Origin: Rhodobacteraceae bacterium EL129
GTDB taxonomy: Bacteria > Pseudomonadota > Alphaproteobacteria > Rhodobacterales > Rhodobacteraceae
Assembly: GCA_900313005.1 (NCBI GenBank)
Contig: ONZJ01000002.1
Span: 3,755,909-3,819,908 of the forward strand
Length of the DNA stretch: 64,000 nt
Reading direction: 5' to 3'
Made by a program: the position numbers and the translations under genes. The first letter of the stretch is position 1. The number at the start of each line of letters is the position of its first letter. Positions 36,993 through 45,810 of this stretch are shown in pieces. The notes beneath the pieces are model-generated. The model did no database searches. It was not told the DNA's origin and was given only the letters and a program-made list of their open reading frames with translations.

Positions 36993-37259
36993 TCAGGCGA
37001 AATTCGTGAGGTAAATGACCACACACATTAGCGTAAACGGGATGATATAGACCCCCAGGATCAGCTTGCGCCGCAGCGAGCTGTCGTATTCCTCAAGCCC
37101 GCGATCAATGTAACTGTCCAGATCACCAGGCTTGCCCTCTTCTTCCCACCACTGAGCCAGCTTGCCCCGGCGAACCGAGCGTGACCAAAGCGATAGGACG
37201 ATGTAGATCACCGTCAGTACAACAAATCCGATGGCCATCAGGCGCAGCATTGCAAACAT
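36993..37259 (-). CDS. Small membrane protein, AAA+ operon
   Basis: An 88-residue protein with one helix near the N-terminus (LMAIGFVVLTVIYIVLSLW) and one near the C-terminus (LILGVYIIPFTLMCVVIYLTNFA), joined by a charged cytosolic loop, WWEEEGKPGDLDSYIDRGLEEYD. The start follows the stop of the DUF6638-like gene by three bases. No family recognised; the tight spacing ties it to the operon. Confidence 0.65.
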   Translation of the reverse strand: MFAMLRLMAIGFVVLTVIYIVLSLWSRSVRRGKLAQWWEEEGKPGDLDSYIDRGLEEYDSSLRRKLILGVYIIPFTLMCVVIYLTNFA

Positions 37260-37262
37260 CTG

Positions 37263-38654
37263 TTACCTCCTCCCCTTTACCGGGCCCCAGGGGCCGACCA
37301 GATCGATCAGGTCACTCCAGTCGTCCGGCTCTCCCACACGTTCGGTGACGCCCTCTCCCAACTGGCCTGTCGGCTTCTCTTCCATTTTCGGCTCGTGACC
37401 AAATAGCGCCTCGCGCGCGCCAACCTTATCCACTTGGTACTCATTTGTCAGGTATTCGACCACATAGTCCTTTTTGGTGTCCGACCAGCCGTCATATAGG
37501 TGATAGAACAGCTGCTTGTGACAGATAAACAGCTGACGGAAATCCTTGGTGGAAAGCTGGCTGAGCAACATATTCACCAGTTCCGCATCCGGGTGATTGG
37601 CGGCGCGCAGGGTGTAGAAATACGCCGGGTCCTCAGACGTGATACGCGGCCAGCGGCCTTTGTTCTCGGCCCAGTTTACAAGGCTGGCCAGCGCGTGGAA
37701 TTCCGAGGGCAGCTTGTCCGCGTGTTCACGTGCCAGCCGTCGCATATCCACCTTTGAGCGGCGACGCAGGTTCACGCCTTCATCCGCCAGAGCATCCACC
37801 AGAATGAAATCCATCTTCTGTTTCAGCACGGCCGAGACGTTGATCCCACGCGCCTTGACGATGGGTTCCACGAGGCCATTGAGGTCCAGGAAATTCGCCA
37901 GCCGGTTCCGCTCGCGCAGGTCGATCACATAGTCAATCGGCAGCCGTTCCACCTGATCACGAGGCTGGCAGGTGATGGCGCCGGGCAGTTCAAGGTTTTG
38001 GAAAATATAGATTCCGCCAAAATGCTCGGTCCAGTAGTTCTCTTGCTTGAATTCCATATGCTTCAGCTTGACCGGATGGCGCAGCACGTCGCCGGTCTCG
38101 CCTGCCAGTTCGATCATCTCGGCGATCAGCACATCGTCGTACCAGGCGTCTTTTCCGTTCAGGAATTGGTCGACCTTTTCATCCAGCACTTCGCTTTGGG
38201 CAATGGCGCCATTGGTGGTGTCGGCTTCGATGGTGATCTTGCGGATGTCGAACAGGCGCTTGGGGCTGGACATGTCGTAGACACTGTTGACCAACTCGCC
38301 TGCGACGGCATCACGGGTGGTGAGTGAGAAGAGCGCGTTTTCGTTGTCTTTGATGAATTGCTTGAGGATACCCCGGCTGGTCGAGAACTGCGCATTGAGC
38401 AGCGGCGCGTTTTTTTGGTCGGTGCTGAGCAGAATAAACTGCCGGTTCACGCCCTTGTGGTTGAGGTAGAGATGGTCATTGAGTTCGTGGCCCACTTCGG
38501 GCGAGTAGCCGGAGATGTCGATGTAGAAATCGGTGAGTTTTGTGGTCTTGCCCGTCAGCGATTTGAGCGCACGGTTGTAGCGCTCCACAAGGGCGGGGCT
38601 GTCCACGTGGATGAGATTGCCAAACATGAGGCCGGATTTGATGAGGCGTTTCAT
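37263..38654 (-). CDS. DUF6638-like protein
   Basis: A 463-residue soluble protein starting MKRLIKSGLMFGNLI. It contains the block LTDFYIDISGYSPEVGHELND and a C-terminal VGPWGPVKGRR; I associate this with DUF6638, a Rhodobacterales family of unknown role. No catalytic motif is apparent. ATG 38654 overlaps the stop of the AbiC-like gene (ATGA), and the stop is three bases before the small membrane protein. Part of the AAA+ operon. Confidence 0.7.
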   Translation of the reverse strand: MKRLIKSGLMFGNLIHVDSPALVERYNRALKSLTGKTTKLTDFYIDISGYSPEVGHELNDHLYLNHKGVNRQFILLSTDQKNAPLLNAQFSTSRGILKQFIKDNENALFSLTTRDAVAGELVNSVYDMSSPKRLFDIRKITIEADTTNGAIAQSEVLDEKVDQFLNGKDAWYDDVLIAEMIELAGETGDVLRHPVKLKHMEFKQENYWTEHFGGIYIFQNLELPGAITCQPRDQVERLPIDYVIDLRERNRLANFLDLNGLVEPIVKARGINVSAVLKQKMDFILVDALADEGVNLRRRSKVDMRRLAREHADKLPSEFHALASLVNWAENKGRWPRITSEDPAYFYTLRAANHPDAELVNMLLSQLSTKDFRQLFICHKQLFYHLYDGWSDTKKDYVVEYLTNEYQVDKVGAREALFGHEPKMEEKPTGQLGEGVTERVGEPDDWSDLIDLVGPWGPVKGRR

Positions 38655-39478
38655 TCCGTTTCTCCAAAACAAACGGGCTTCAATCGAGATTTGTGATGCT
38701 CATACACAAGCCGTTCTTGTGGCAAATTATCGAAAAACTCAAAACTCTCGATGAGCGGTATGAGCTTCTCCCCATGCTTAGAAAGTGAGTTGTAGAAAAG
38801 TATTAGTAACTCATCATCTGAGAATAGAGCTCGGAACAAACGCTTGTGCTTCTTCTGGGCAATATTTGTTTCCTCAATTGCGCGTAAGCTATTGTATACA
38901 AAACGAAAATAGTGCCCAAGATCCGAATGATGTTCCTGGTACATTCTATCGTATTTTTCAAAAGTAAGGTCATTTGATTGATTCGGATATAATTTCTCAT
39001 CTAAATCCAGCTGAATATCCTTGAGAAAATGCCCGAAGCAATCTCGCCCTTGCCTAATGAGAATTCCGTCAGTCTTCTTCCGAATGTCTATCGATTCTAC
39101 GATGCTGTTATGTGTAGCTACCAACTCGAAAAAGAAATTGTCGAAGTTCTGTTTTTCGAGATGGACATTTGTTGTTCGGATCTCATTCCGCTGTTCTTTC
39201 AATTCGTGACTTTGAAGAAATACAGTAACGATTATCCAAACTAGCGCCAAAACCGCGAATACTCCTGCAAGAGTATCACCTATTTGACTAGTTGGAGAAT
39301 TAATGAATTCGTCGAGCTTTGTTGCATATTCTTGTGGATTACTTGATGGTTGAAATGCCAACCATTCAACGAATAGAAGCCAAGCGATTGTAATGAGCCA
39401 ACCGCCATCAACAGGCCCCCAGCCATTTGGAACAGCGCATTTGTAACACCGCACAAGCAACGATGTTTTTTCGGTCAC
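38651..39478 (-). CDS. Putative phage abortive infection protein (AbiC-like), AT-rich
   Basis: A 275-residue protein. The N-terminal part has CYKC and two membrane helices (GGWLITIAWLLFVEWLAF and GDTLAGVFAVLALVWIIVTVF), then the diagnostic stretch ELKEQRNEIRTTN...NFDNFFFELVATHNSIVESI and a C-terminal helical domain (YFRFVYNSLRAIEE). This is the architecture of the putative AbiC phage-resistance family. A 60-bp sample at 38941-39000 is 27% GC and at 38701-38760 42% GC, against 63% in a sample of the neighbouring AAA+ gene (40441-40500). GTG start overlaps the AAA+ stop (GTGA), and its stop overlaps the DUF6638 start. Assignment is by motif memory, not by search. Confidence 0.65.
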   Translation of the reverse strand: MTEKTSLLVRCYKCAVPNGWGPVDGGWLITIAWLLFVEWLAFQPSSNPQEYATKLDEFINSPTSQIGDTLAGVFAVLALVWIIVTVFLQSHELKEQRNEIRTTNVHLEKQNFDNFFFELVATHNSIVESIDIRKKTDGILIRQGRDCFGHFLKDIQLDLDEKLYPNQSNDLTFEKYDRMYQEHHSDLGHYFRFVYNSLRAIEETNIAQKKHKRLFRALFSDDELLILFYNSLSKHGEKLIPLIESFEFFDNLPQERLVYEHHKSRLKPVCFGETE

Positions 39479-41409
39479 CCCTTCCCCTCCAAATACCGCC
39501 GTTTGGCCTCTTCCATCCGGCCCATCTCACGAACCGCGTTCTCGATCGCCACTTCGTCCGACTTATCCGCATAGCGGAACTCGGAATCCGCGTAGCGGTT
39601 GATTTCCTGGATGACCATGTCGATGGTGATGGGCTGGCGCAGTTCTTTGATCATGCCCAGTTTGTCATCATAGGATTTGAACAGGAACAGGTCGGGTTCG
39701 TCCATCCATTCATCGGGCAGTTCAAAGTCCATTGCGCGGACCTTGACGGCATCGGTGATGTTCTTGATCGCACGGCCGGTAAAGCGGCTATCGGCCATCT
39801 GGATGCCCTTCAGATAGGTGCCCATCTTGGCAATCGTGTCCAGCTCGCCAATGTCGCCCTTCACCCGTTCATAGACCTTCAACAGCCCATCTTCATGCGG
39901 TTTCGAGTGCGATTCAAAGGACGCAGCCACGGCGGTCTTGATCTCCTGCGCGGCAAAGACCTCGTGATCGCCCAGCGGGATGTCGTGGTTCTTGCCCATC
40001 AGAAGATGCAGGATGTCGATGTAATCCTCGCGGGTCTGCGGCCCGTCCACTAGAAAGCGCGCCCCGGCGCGTTGGCGCAGGGCGTCGTCCACCTTCTCGG
40101 GGTAGTTTGAGAACATGCCAAAAGTGCAGTTGCCGCGCACCACGGTGTTGGCCCCGGCAAAGCTCTCCATCAGCACGGCGGTGATCTCAAGCTGCCCGGC
40201 GGAGGACTGACGGTCGCCGCGTTTGCCTGCCAGTTGGTCAATATCGTCGATGGTGCCAAAGCCGATCACACTAGGGTCAATCACGTTGTTGATGAACGCC
40301 TTGGTGTTCTGCGCCGATTTGCCCTGATAGCTGTCGATGCTATCGGTGCTCAGGTTCTGATAGCGGAAGGGGTAGCCCGCAGTATCGCAATAGCCCTTGA
40401 TCAGCCCGGCCATCATCTGGATCAGGATGGTTTTGCCCGTGCCCGGCTGGCCATCCCCCATGAAGGTGAAGATGAACCCGCCCAGTTCGGCAAAGGGGTT
40501 CAGCTTGCGGTCAAAGTCATAGGCCATCAGCATTTTGCTGAGCTTCAGCGCCTGATATTTGGCGATGTGGTTGCCGACGACTTCATGCGGTTGCTTGAAG
40601 GTCATGGTCAGGGTTGAGGATTTCGCCTTGGCCGAGGCATCGAACCCGTGGATGGTGAAATCATCCGCCTCCACGCGCCAACTTGCCTGCGTGAACGGCT
40701 CCAAGCGGCCCGCGTTCTGGGCGCGCATGGTGATTTTTTTCATCAGCTGTTCGCAGAAAGCCGACACGGTGGCGACAAGGCGGTCGTCGTCGGGGGCGTG
40801 TTTGGCGATGTCCTGATCCAGCTCCCATAACAGGCCGTGCAGGGCCAGTTGGGAATTGTCGGTCAGCAGTTCGTCAACCTCGCCCACTTCCACGCTGACT
40901 TCGGTGCCGTGCGGGGCCAGAAGGAAGGCGGTGGCGTTGGCAAAGACGTGCGATACTGCAAGCGCTTCGGCCCCCATCAGTTCGGTGAATTCGGTTTTCT
41001 GGGTCTCGGCGAGCGACCCTGCCAGATTGGCACGGCGCATGTCGGACAACCCGGTGGCCTCGGCAAAGTTTTCGCCCACGGCCAGCGCGATCCCCAAGGC
41101 GCGACGCAGGGCGTGCATGACGGTGGCCTGCAAGGGCGAGGTCAGAGGGTCATCCCCATCAGCGCCTGCGATCCGAGCAATCAGATGCACGCCTTCCGCC
41201 TTTGCGGTGGACCGTGTCACCAACCCCGGTGTGGTGGTGCGGAACCGACGTCGCGACCCGATGCCCGAGGACTTTTCCTGCTGCGCCACATCCACGGGTT
41301 TACCAATGCGCGGCGTATGGTCAAACCCGTCCAGCATGGCCACGGCGGCATCGTAATGTTTGGCGATATCTTCTTCGCGCAACTCCATGGTGTCGGCTGT
41401 CAGGCTCAT
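39475..41409 (-). CDS. AAA+ family ATPase of unknown system
   Basis: A 644-residue protein. The N-terminal half (about 1-300) is a non-catalytic helical or substrate-binding region; the ATPase module follows with Walker A GDGQPGTGKT (about residues 318-328), Walker B FGTIDDIDQL (about 380), a sensor-1 region (FGMFSNYPEKVDDALRQRAGARF) and a C-terminal lid. The DALRQRAGARF arginines could act as fingers in a hexamer. It belongs to no well-known group such as MoxR, FtsH or Clp that I can name. Neighbours are coiled-coil and membrane proteins, so it may remodel a membrane-bound complex. Confidence 0.75.
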   Translation of the reverse strand: MSLTADTMELREEDIAKHYDAAVAMLDGFDHTPRIGKPVDVAQQEKSSGIGSRRRFRTTTPGLVTRSTAKAEGVHLIARIAGADGDDPLTSPLQATVMHALRRALGIALAVGENFAEATGLSDMRRANLAGSLAETQKTEFTELMGAEALAVSHVFANATAFLLAPHGTEVSVEVGEVDELLTDNSQLALHGLLWELDQDIAKHAPDDDRLVATVSAFCEQLMKKITMRAQNAGRLEPFTQASWRVEADDFTIHGFDASAKAKSSTLTMTFKQPHEVVGNHIAKYQALKLSKMLMAYDFDRKLNPFAELGGFIFTFMGDGQPGTGKTILIQMMAGLIKGYCDTAGYPFRYQNLSTDSIDSYQGKSAQNTKAFINNVIDPSVIGFGTIDDIDQLAGKRGDRQSSAGQLEITAVLMESFAGANTVVRGNCTFGMFSNYPEKVDDALRQRAGARFLVDGPQTREDYIDILHLLMGKNHDIPLGDHEVFAAQEIKTAVAASFESHSKPHEDGLLKVYERVKGDIGELDTIAKMGTYLKGIQMADSRFTGRAIKNITDAVKVRAMDFELPDEWMDEPDLFLFKSYDDKLGMIKELRQPITIDMVIQEINRYADSEFRYADKSDEVAIENAVREMGRMEEAKRRYLEGKG

Positions 41410-41421
41410 TCGTCTCTCCTT

Positions 41422-41476
41422 GTAGGCGGGCTGAACCCCGCCCTACGATAATGCGTAGGCCGGGCTTCAGCCCGGC
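41422..41476. repeat. Interspersed palindromic repeat, copy 1
   Basis: Two adjoining palindromes: GGCGGGCTGAACCCCGCC (41424-41441) and a second, CCGGGCTTCAGCCCGG, at its right side, joined by TACGATAATGCGTA. It lies between the AAA+ gene and the gene at 41484. A second copy with the same order and nearly the same sequence lies at 57432-57497, between serA and serC. Similar to REP-type elements. Confidence 0.7.
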
Positions 41477-41483
41477 ATCGGTT

Positions 41484-42620
41484 TCAATATCTCAACACCC
41501 GTCCGTTCGGGCTGACCACATATTTTGTCACCGATGCAAAGCCCGGCGGGTTCTTTTCAGCCAGCACCTGATAGGGGCGTTCGGGCAGGATGATGCTGCG
41601 TGCCATGCGGGTGGCGCCGGTGTCCGCGCCGCGGCCTGAGAAGGGATCAAGGGCAAACACCTCGCGCTCGACCGTTCCGAACCAGCCCGAGCGTTCCTGT
41701 GTCACCCGTTCGCTTTCCAGCACCTCATCGGTCCAGGCCAGCGTCCAGTCTTGTCCGGCGGGGGCGTTGGCGTCGGCCAGCACGTCGCGGATCGGCCCGG
41801 TTTGCCGAGTGAAGGCGTGGGAGTACATCGGCCCCACATGCAAACGACGCAGGCGTTTGGGGTGCAGATCATCAAACGCCTCGTCAAAACCGCGGGCGAT
41901 GGTCAGAAGTTTCAGACCACCCAAGGCCTGGCTCATCAGATGCGCCTGCACTTCGGGCCAGCGGCGTTGGTCTTTGGGCAGGGCGGTGCGACCGGTGTCT
42001 TCGACCTCCATCAGGTAGATCGTGGGCAGGTTGACCTGGCTGTCATAGACCGCCCAGTGGATCAGATATTTGCGGCGGTCGTCAAAGCCTTTCAACCACA
42101 AAATCTGAGGGTCATTCTGTGCCCAGAACATGTAACCGCGCATCAGTTCTTCGTAGTAGAGCCGTTGCGACATGGCGAATTGCAGTTTGGTGGGGATCTG
42201 GCGTGCCCCGATAATCTGTTCGACCATTTCCTGCTTCAGAATGTCTGCTGAGGGTGTGTTGGCCAAATGGCGACTGGACTGCTGAGCATCATTGGCCATC
42301 ATCAGAATTTCGTTGAAGGTGGGAAATCCGCTTTCCACCACATCCATCGCCAGCGCACCCAGACGGTCGCTTTTGTCGCGGCCCACCAGCAGGTATTTCA
42401 TGCTGAGCGCGCGGAAGGTGTAGGCAATGCCCTGCACATATCCGGTGAGGATCTCTACCTCGTCGCTGCGCAGCTCGCCTTCGGCTTTCATCACAGCGGC
42501 GACGCGGTTCAGATAGCCTGTGATCCTCTCGAACTTGGCAAAGTAACGACGCGAGGCGAAGGTATCGGTTAGGCCGATATGATCCTTATTGGGGGTGTAA
42601 TCCGTCGTCCTATCAGCCAC
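41484..42620 (-). CDS. Unknown protein, AAA+ operon
   Basis: A 378-residue soluble protein with no family that I can name. The frame is open to 42863, but the GTG at 42620 has GGAGGAGGAG about eight bases upstream and begins at ADRTTDYTPNKDHIGL, so it is the probable start; it overlaps the previous stop by eight bases. Features: a helical N-terminal region, KYLLVGRDKSDRLGALAMDVVES in the middle and a C-terminal SVTKYVVSPNGRVLRY. It follows the Gly-rich membrane protein gene and precedes the AAA+ gene. Confidence 0.6.
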   Translation of the reverse strand: MADRTTDYTPNKDHIGLTDTFASRRYFAKFERITGYLNRVAAVMKAEGELRSDEVEILTGYVQGIAYTFRALSMKYLLVGRDKSDRLGALAMDVVESGFPTFNEILMMANDAQQSSRHLANTPSADILKQEMVEQIIGARQIPTKLQFAMSQRLYYEELMRGYMFWAQNDPQILWLKGFDDRRKYLIHWAVYDSQVNLPTIYLMEVEDTGRTALPKDQRRWPEVQAHLMSQALGGLKLLTIARGFDEAFDDLHPKRLRRLHVGPMYSHAFTRQTGPIRDVLADANAPAGQDWTLAWTDEVLESERVTQERSGWFGTVEREVFALDPFSGRGADTGATRMARSIILPERPYQVLAEKNPPGFASVTKYVVSPNGRVLRY

Positions 42621-42894
42621 CACCGCCGTCTCCTCCTCCACCGATGTTGTCGCCGGTGCCTGTACCATAGCTGCTGCCTTCCATGAGGCCCGGTTGCGCA
42701 GCGCGGGCTGACAGATCACGGGTTTCAGGCAGAACTTCGCGCCAAACCGCAAAGCAAAGTCCTGCAGCTGATCCAAGCCAAAGAAGGGTACGCAGGGCCC
42801 AATGCGCGTCCAACTTTGTCGCCAGAACAGCCGCCACCAGACACAGCCCTGTGAGCGTCCCAATGATCCATCTTAGAAGGGGCTCGTGCATCAC
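42613..42894 (-). CDS. Small membrane protein with glycine tail, AAA+ operon
   Basis: A 93-residue protein with two helices (about 8-26 and 34-52), then a soluble tail that ends GTGDNIGGGGDGGGG. It starts at the coiled-coil gene stop with a small overlap. The last codons are themselves the ribosome-binding site of the next gene (GGAGGAGGAG), so the glycine-rich ending may be partly a nucleotide-level necessity. No family recognised. Confidence 0.6.
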   Translation of the reverse strand: MMHEPLLRWIIGTLTGLCLVAAVLATKLDAHWALRTLLWLGSAAGLCFAVWREVLPETRDLSARAAQPGLMEGSSYGTGTGDNIGGGGDGGGG

Positions 42895-43970
42895 GCCCCG
42901 TACAGGTTCTTGTCATGCTTCTCGATGATGTCCTGAAAGCGACGGGCGAAGCGTTCGTCGGCTTTGGCCTTGGCCTCCAGCACCTCGCGGGCAAAGACCA
43001 TGTGGTCTTCGTGGGCTTCCATCATCTCGGCCATGCGCTGGTTGGTGGCGGCACCAATGCCAGCCATGGCAGACTGTGCCTCCTGGTCGGTTTGCACGCC
43101 GATTTCGTTGATCTTATGGGCGACGTCCTGCTGTTGCGCCGTTTTCAGCGATTTGGTCAGGGCGTCATACAGAACGACGCGCTGCTTGGTGTCGGTTTGC
43201 AGCTTGTTGATCAGTACCATCTGAGTGGCGCCTTGGTTTTGCAAAGAATCGACCCAGGTCTTGCCCTTCTCGATATAGCGTTCCAGCGTTTGCGACTTGG
43301 CCAGCTTGACCTGTTCGTCCTGCACCATTTGGTTGTATTTGGCGTTCATTTCGGCCAGCTCAGTTTCCAGTTTGGTGCGCGCTGCGGCATCGGTTTCGTT
43401 GGCGATTTTGCCTTCCAAAGTAATGATATCAGGGTCCATCTTCGAAATATCGGTTCGGAGGCTTTCCAGTTCACCCACAGTCATTTCGCGCTCGTCCAGG
43501 GTTTCGGACAGGTTGGCTTCAACCTTGACTTTTTGTTCCTCAAGCACGGCCAGCTGCCCTTCGAGCAGTTTGGTGATCACGTCGGATTTGGATATCAAAT
43601 CCTGCAGTTTGTCGTCGATGTTCGCGGTCTTGATCCGCTCCTGACGCATGCTGTCGGCTTTGTGTTTGGAGAAGATGCCAACAACGCTTTCCCAACCGGT
43701 CTTCGTGCGCATTTCATCGAAGTCTTTGGAAAAGGCAGCGGTCACATCGTCCAGACCCATGATCAGCTCGGCGATGTTGGCGTTCATCACTTCGGTGTGG
43801 GCATGCACATCTTCAAGCGAGGCGTTTTCGATATCGAGCATCGCATCTTCGCCGCCCTTGATTTTGGTGCGCGCGGTTTCGATGCGGCTTGTCAATTCTG
43901 CGATCTTGGCCTGAGCCTCCTCGACCTGAGATTGAGACTCTTTCACCTGCTGATCCAAATTCGCCATCAA
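42891..43970 (-). CDS. Coiled-coil protein, first gene of the AAA+ operon
   Basis: A 359-residue, almost entirely helical cytosolic protein with heptad-rich stretches (KESQSQVEEAQAKIAELTSRIETARTKI and LRTDISKMDPDIITLEGKIANETDAAARTKLETELAEMN). The middle, GWESVVGIFSKHKAD, and the C-terminal AMAGIGAATNQRMAEMMEAHEDHMVF segment resemble the layout of TelA/toxic-anion-resistance proteins, but the match is not convincing. No membrane helix. It has an upstream gap of 134 bases that should hold the operon promoter. Confidence 0.65.
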   Translation of the reverse strand: MMANLDQQVKESQSQVEEAQAKIAELTSRIETARTKIKGGEDAMLDIENASLEDVHAHTEVMNANIAELIMGLDDVTAAFSKDFDEMRTKTGWESVVGIFSKHKADSMRQERIKTANIDDKLQDLISKSDVITKLLEGQLAVLEEQKVKVEANLSETLDEREMTVGELESLRTDISKMDPDIITLEGKIANETDAAARTKLETELAEMNAKYNQMVQDEQVKLAKSQTLERYIEKGKTWVDSLQNQGATQMVLINKLQTDTKQRVVLYDALTKSLKTAQQQDVAHKINEIGVQTDQEAQSAMAGIGAATNQRMAEMMEAHEDHMVFAREVLEAKAKADERFARRFQDIIEKHDKNLYGA

Positions 43971-44104
43971 ACTCTCCCTATTGTGCTAATCACGATATCT
44001 TTGCCCTTAATATAGGCATTCCACGCCGGAATCTAAGCGCAAACATGACGGAATGCAGCGCCTAAATGCAGGAATTCACGCCTGAAACGGTGTTTTTTGG
44101 GGAT

Positions 44105-45718
44105 TTAGCGGGAATCTTCTCGCAAGATATCGCTAGCGCGTTCGCCTACCATGATCGAAGGCGCATTGGTGTTGCCCGATGGGATCGTGGGAAAGATGGA
44201 CGCATCTGCCACCCGCAGGCCTTGGATGCCGTGCACGCGTAGACGTTCGTCCACCACCGACTGCGCTGCCTCCTGTCCCATCCGTGCCGTACCGCACTGG
44301 TGGAACACGGTCCAGCAATCTCCGCGGACGTGCTCAAGAATGGCGGAGTCATCCTGAAGGTCCATTCCAGGTTCCATTTCGCGGTCGATTTCGGCGGACA
44401 TGGAACGCGTGCCGGTGATTTTCCGGATCAGATGAAAGCCGTCGATCATGGTCTGGCAATCTTCTTCGGTGGCCAGGTAATTGGGATGCATGATTGGGGC
44501 ATCGAAAGGATCAGCCGAGGCAATCTCAAGATGCCCCGACGATGTGGGCTTGCAAGGATTGAAGCCCAAACGAAACGCCGGAAAGGGATCAGGGTTCATC
44601 AAAGGCCGTACGCCTACCGGGGCGCGAGCATAGCTGAGCGGTGAGAAGTAAAGCTGCAGATCAGGCGCGCCTGCGGGATCGCCAAGATGCACAAACCCAC
44701 CACCGTGATTGAGGCTCATGGACAGGGGGCCCTTGCGGGTCAGGACGTATTGCAGCCCCGCTTTCACCTTTCCAAGCATCGGGCGCAGCACCTGATTGAG
44801 GCTGGGTTGATTGGCGGCAAAAAGAAGATCGACGCCTAGATGATCCATGAGGTTTTGACCCACCTGGGGTGCATCATGCACCACATCTATGCCGTTGCGT
44901 CGCAGCAAAGCGCCGGGTCCGATGCCCGACAGTTGCAACAGTTGTGGAGTGTTTATCGCTCCGGCGCAAAGCACTACTTCGCGGGTGGCCGAGGCAGAAA
45001 GACGTTTGCCTTTTTGCAGATATTCAACCCCGGTCGCGCGCCTGTCTTCTGTCACGATACGCGTGGCATGTGCATGGGTTGCAATGTGCAAGTTGGGCCG
45101 TCCTTTGGCCGGTTTGAGATAAGCCTGCGCCGAAGAGGCGCGGATGCCGTTGCGGGTGGTGATTTGGTAGAAGTTTGACCCCTCCATCGTGCCTGCGTTG
45201 TAGTCGGCGTTGTAAGGAATGTCTGCTTCTGCCGCCCCGGCGACATAGGCGTGGGCCAAAGGGTGCATGGCGTGGGACATATCCGATACCGCAAGTGGTC
45301 CATCCGTGCCCCGGTTTTTGTCTGCAGGGCCCTGCCAACATTCCATGCGTTTGAAAACCGGCTCTACGTCCGACCACCCCCATCCTGGGGCTGTTTTGGC
45401 CCAGTCGTTGAAATCCGCGGGATGCCCCCGCACATAGACCATCGCATTGATCGCAGAGGATCCCCCCAGCACCTTGCCGCGTGGCCAATACATCTGGCGA
45501 TTGGCAATGTTGGGGTCGGCTTCGGTTGCGTATTTCCAGTTGAACCGCGCGTCGTAGAAGGCCTTGCCATAGCCGATGGGCATCTGAATCCAGGGGTGGC
45601 GTCCGCGCCCTCCTGCCTCGAGCAGTAAGACCGTGACGCGCGGGTCTTCGGTTAATCTGCCGGCCAGCGCTGCACCCGCCGAACCTGCCCCCACGATCAC
45701 ATAGTCATACGTCGCCAT
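44105..45718 (-). CDS. GMC family oxidoreductase (choline dehydrogenase-like)
   Basis: A 537-residue flavoprotein. FAD-binding GAGSAGAALAGRLTEDPRVTVLLLEAG at the N-terminus; the GMC signature YWPRGKVLGGSSAINAMVYVRGHPADFNDW; a second signature VVLCAGAINTPQLLQLSGIG; and the C-terminal HQCGTARMG and GNTNAPSIMVGERASDIL catalytic region. Such enzymes oxidise alcohols such as choline or long-chain and polyethylene-type alcohols. No betaine aldehyde dehydrogenase gene adjoins, so the name is by family only. Confidence 0.9.
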   Translation of the reverse strand: MATYDYVIVGAGSAGAALAGRLTEDPRVTVLLLEAGGRGRHPWIQMPIGYGKAFYDARFNWKYATEADPNIANRQMYWPRGKVLGGSSAINAMVYVRGHPADFNDWAKTAPGWGWSDVEPVFKRMECWQGPADKNRGTDGPLAVSDMSHAMHPLAHAYVAGAAEADIPYNADYNAGTMEGSNFYQITTRNGIRASSAQAYLKPAKGRPNLHIATHAHATRIVTEDRRATGVEYLQKGKRLSASATREVVLCAGAINTPQLLQLSGIGPGALLRRNGIDVVHDAPQVGQNLMDHLGVDLLFAANQPSLNQVLRPMLGKVKAGLQYVLTRKGPLSMSLNHGGGFVHLGDPAGAPDLQLYFSPLSYARAPVGVRPLMNPDPFPAFRLGFNPCKPTSSGHLEIASADPFDAPIMHPNYLATEEDCQTMIDGFHLIRKITGTRSMSAEIDREMEPGMDLQDDSAILEHVRGDCWTVFHQCGTARMGQEAAQSVVDERLRVHGIQGLRVADASIFPTIPSGNTNAPSIMVGERASDILREDSR

Positions 45719-45810
45719 ACCCAGTGCCCACTTGTGCAGATATCGGTCAGATCATGTTGGCGACCATGACGAATTTGCATCCAGTTGCAACGGTTTTCTA
45801 GGGCTTTCGA

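Noticed and set aside
42891..43970. Assignment of the coiled-coil protein as a tellurite-resistance TelA homologue
   Set aside because: Only the general helical layout agrees; the key blocks of TelA were not recognised.
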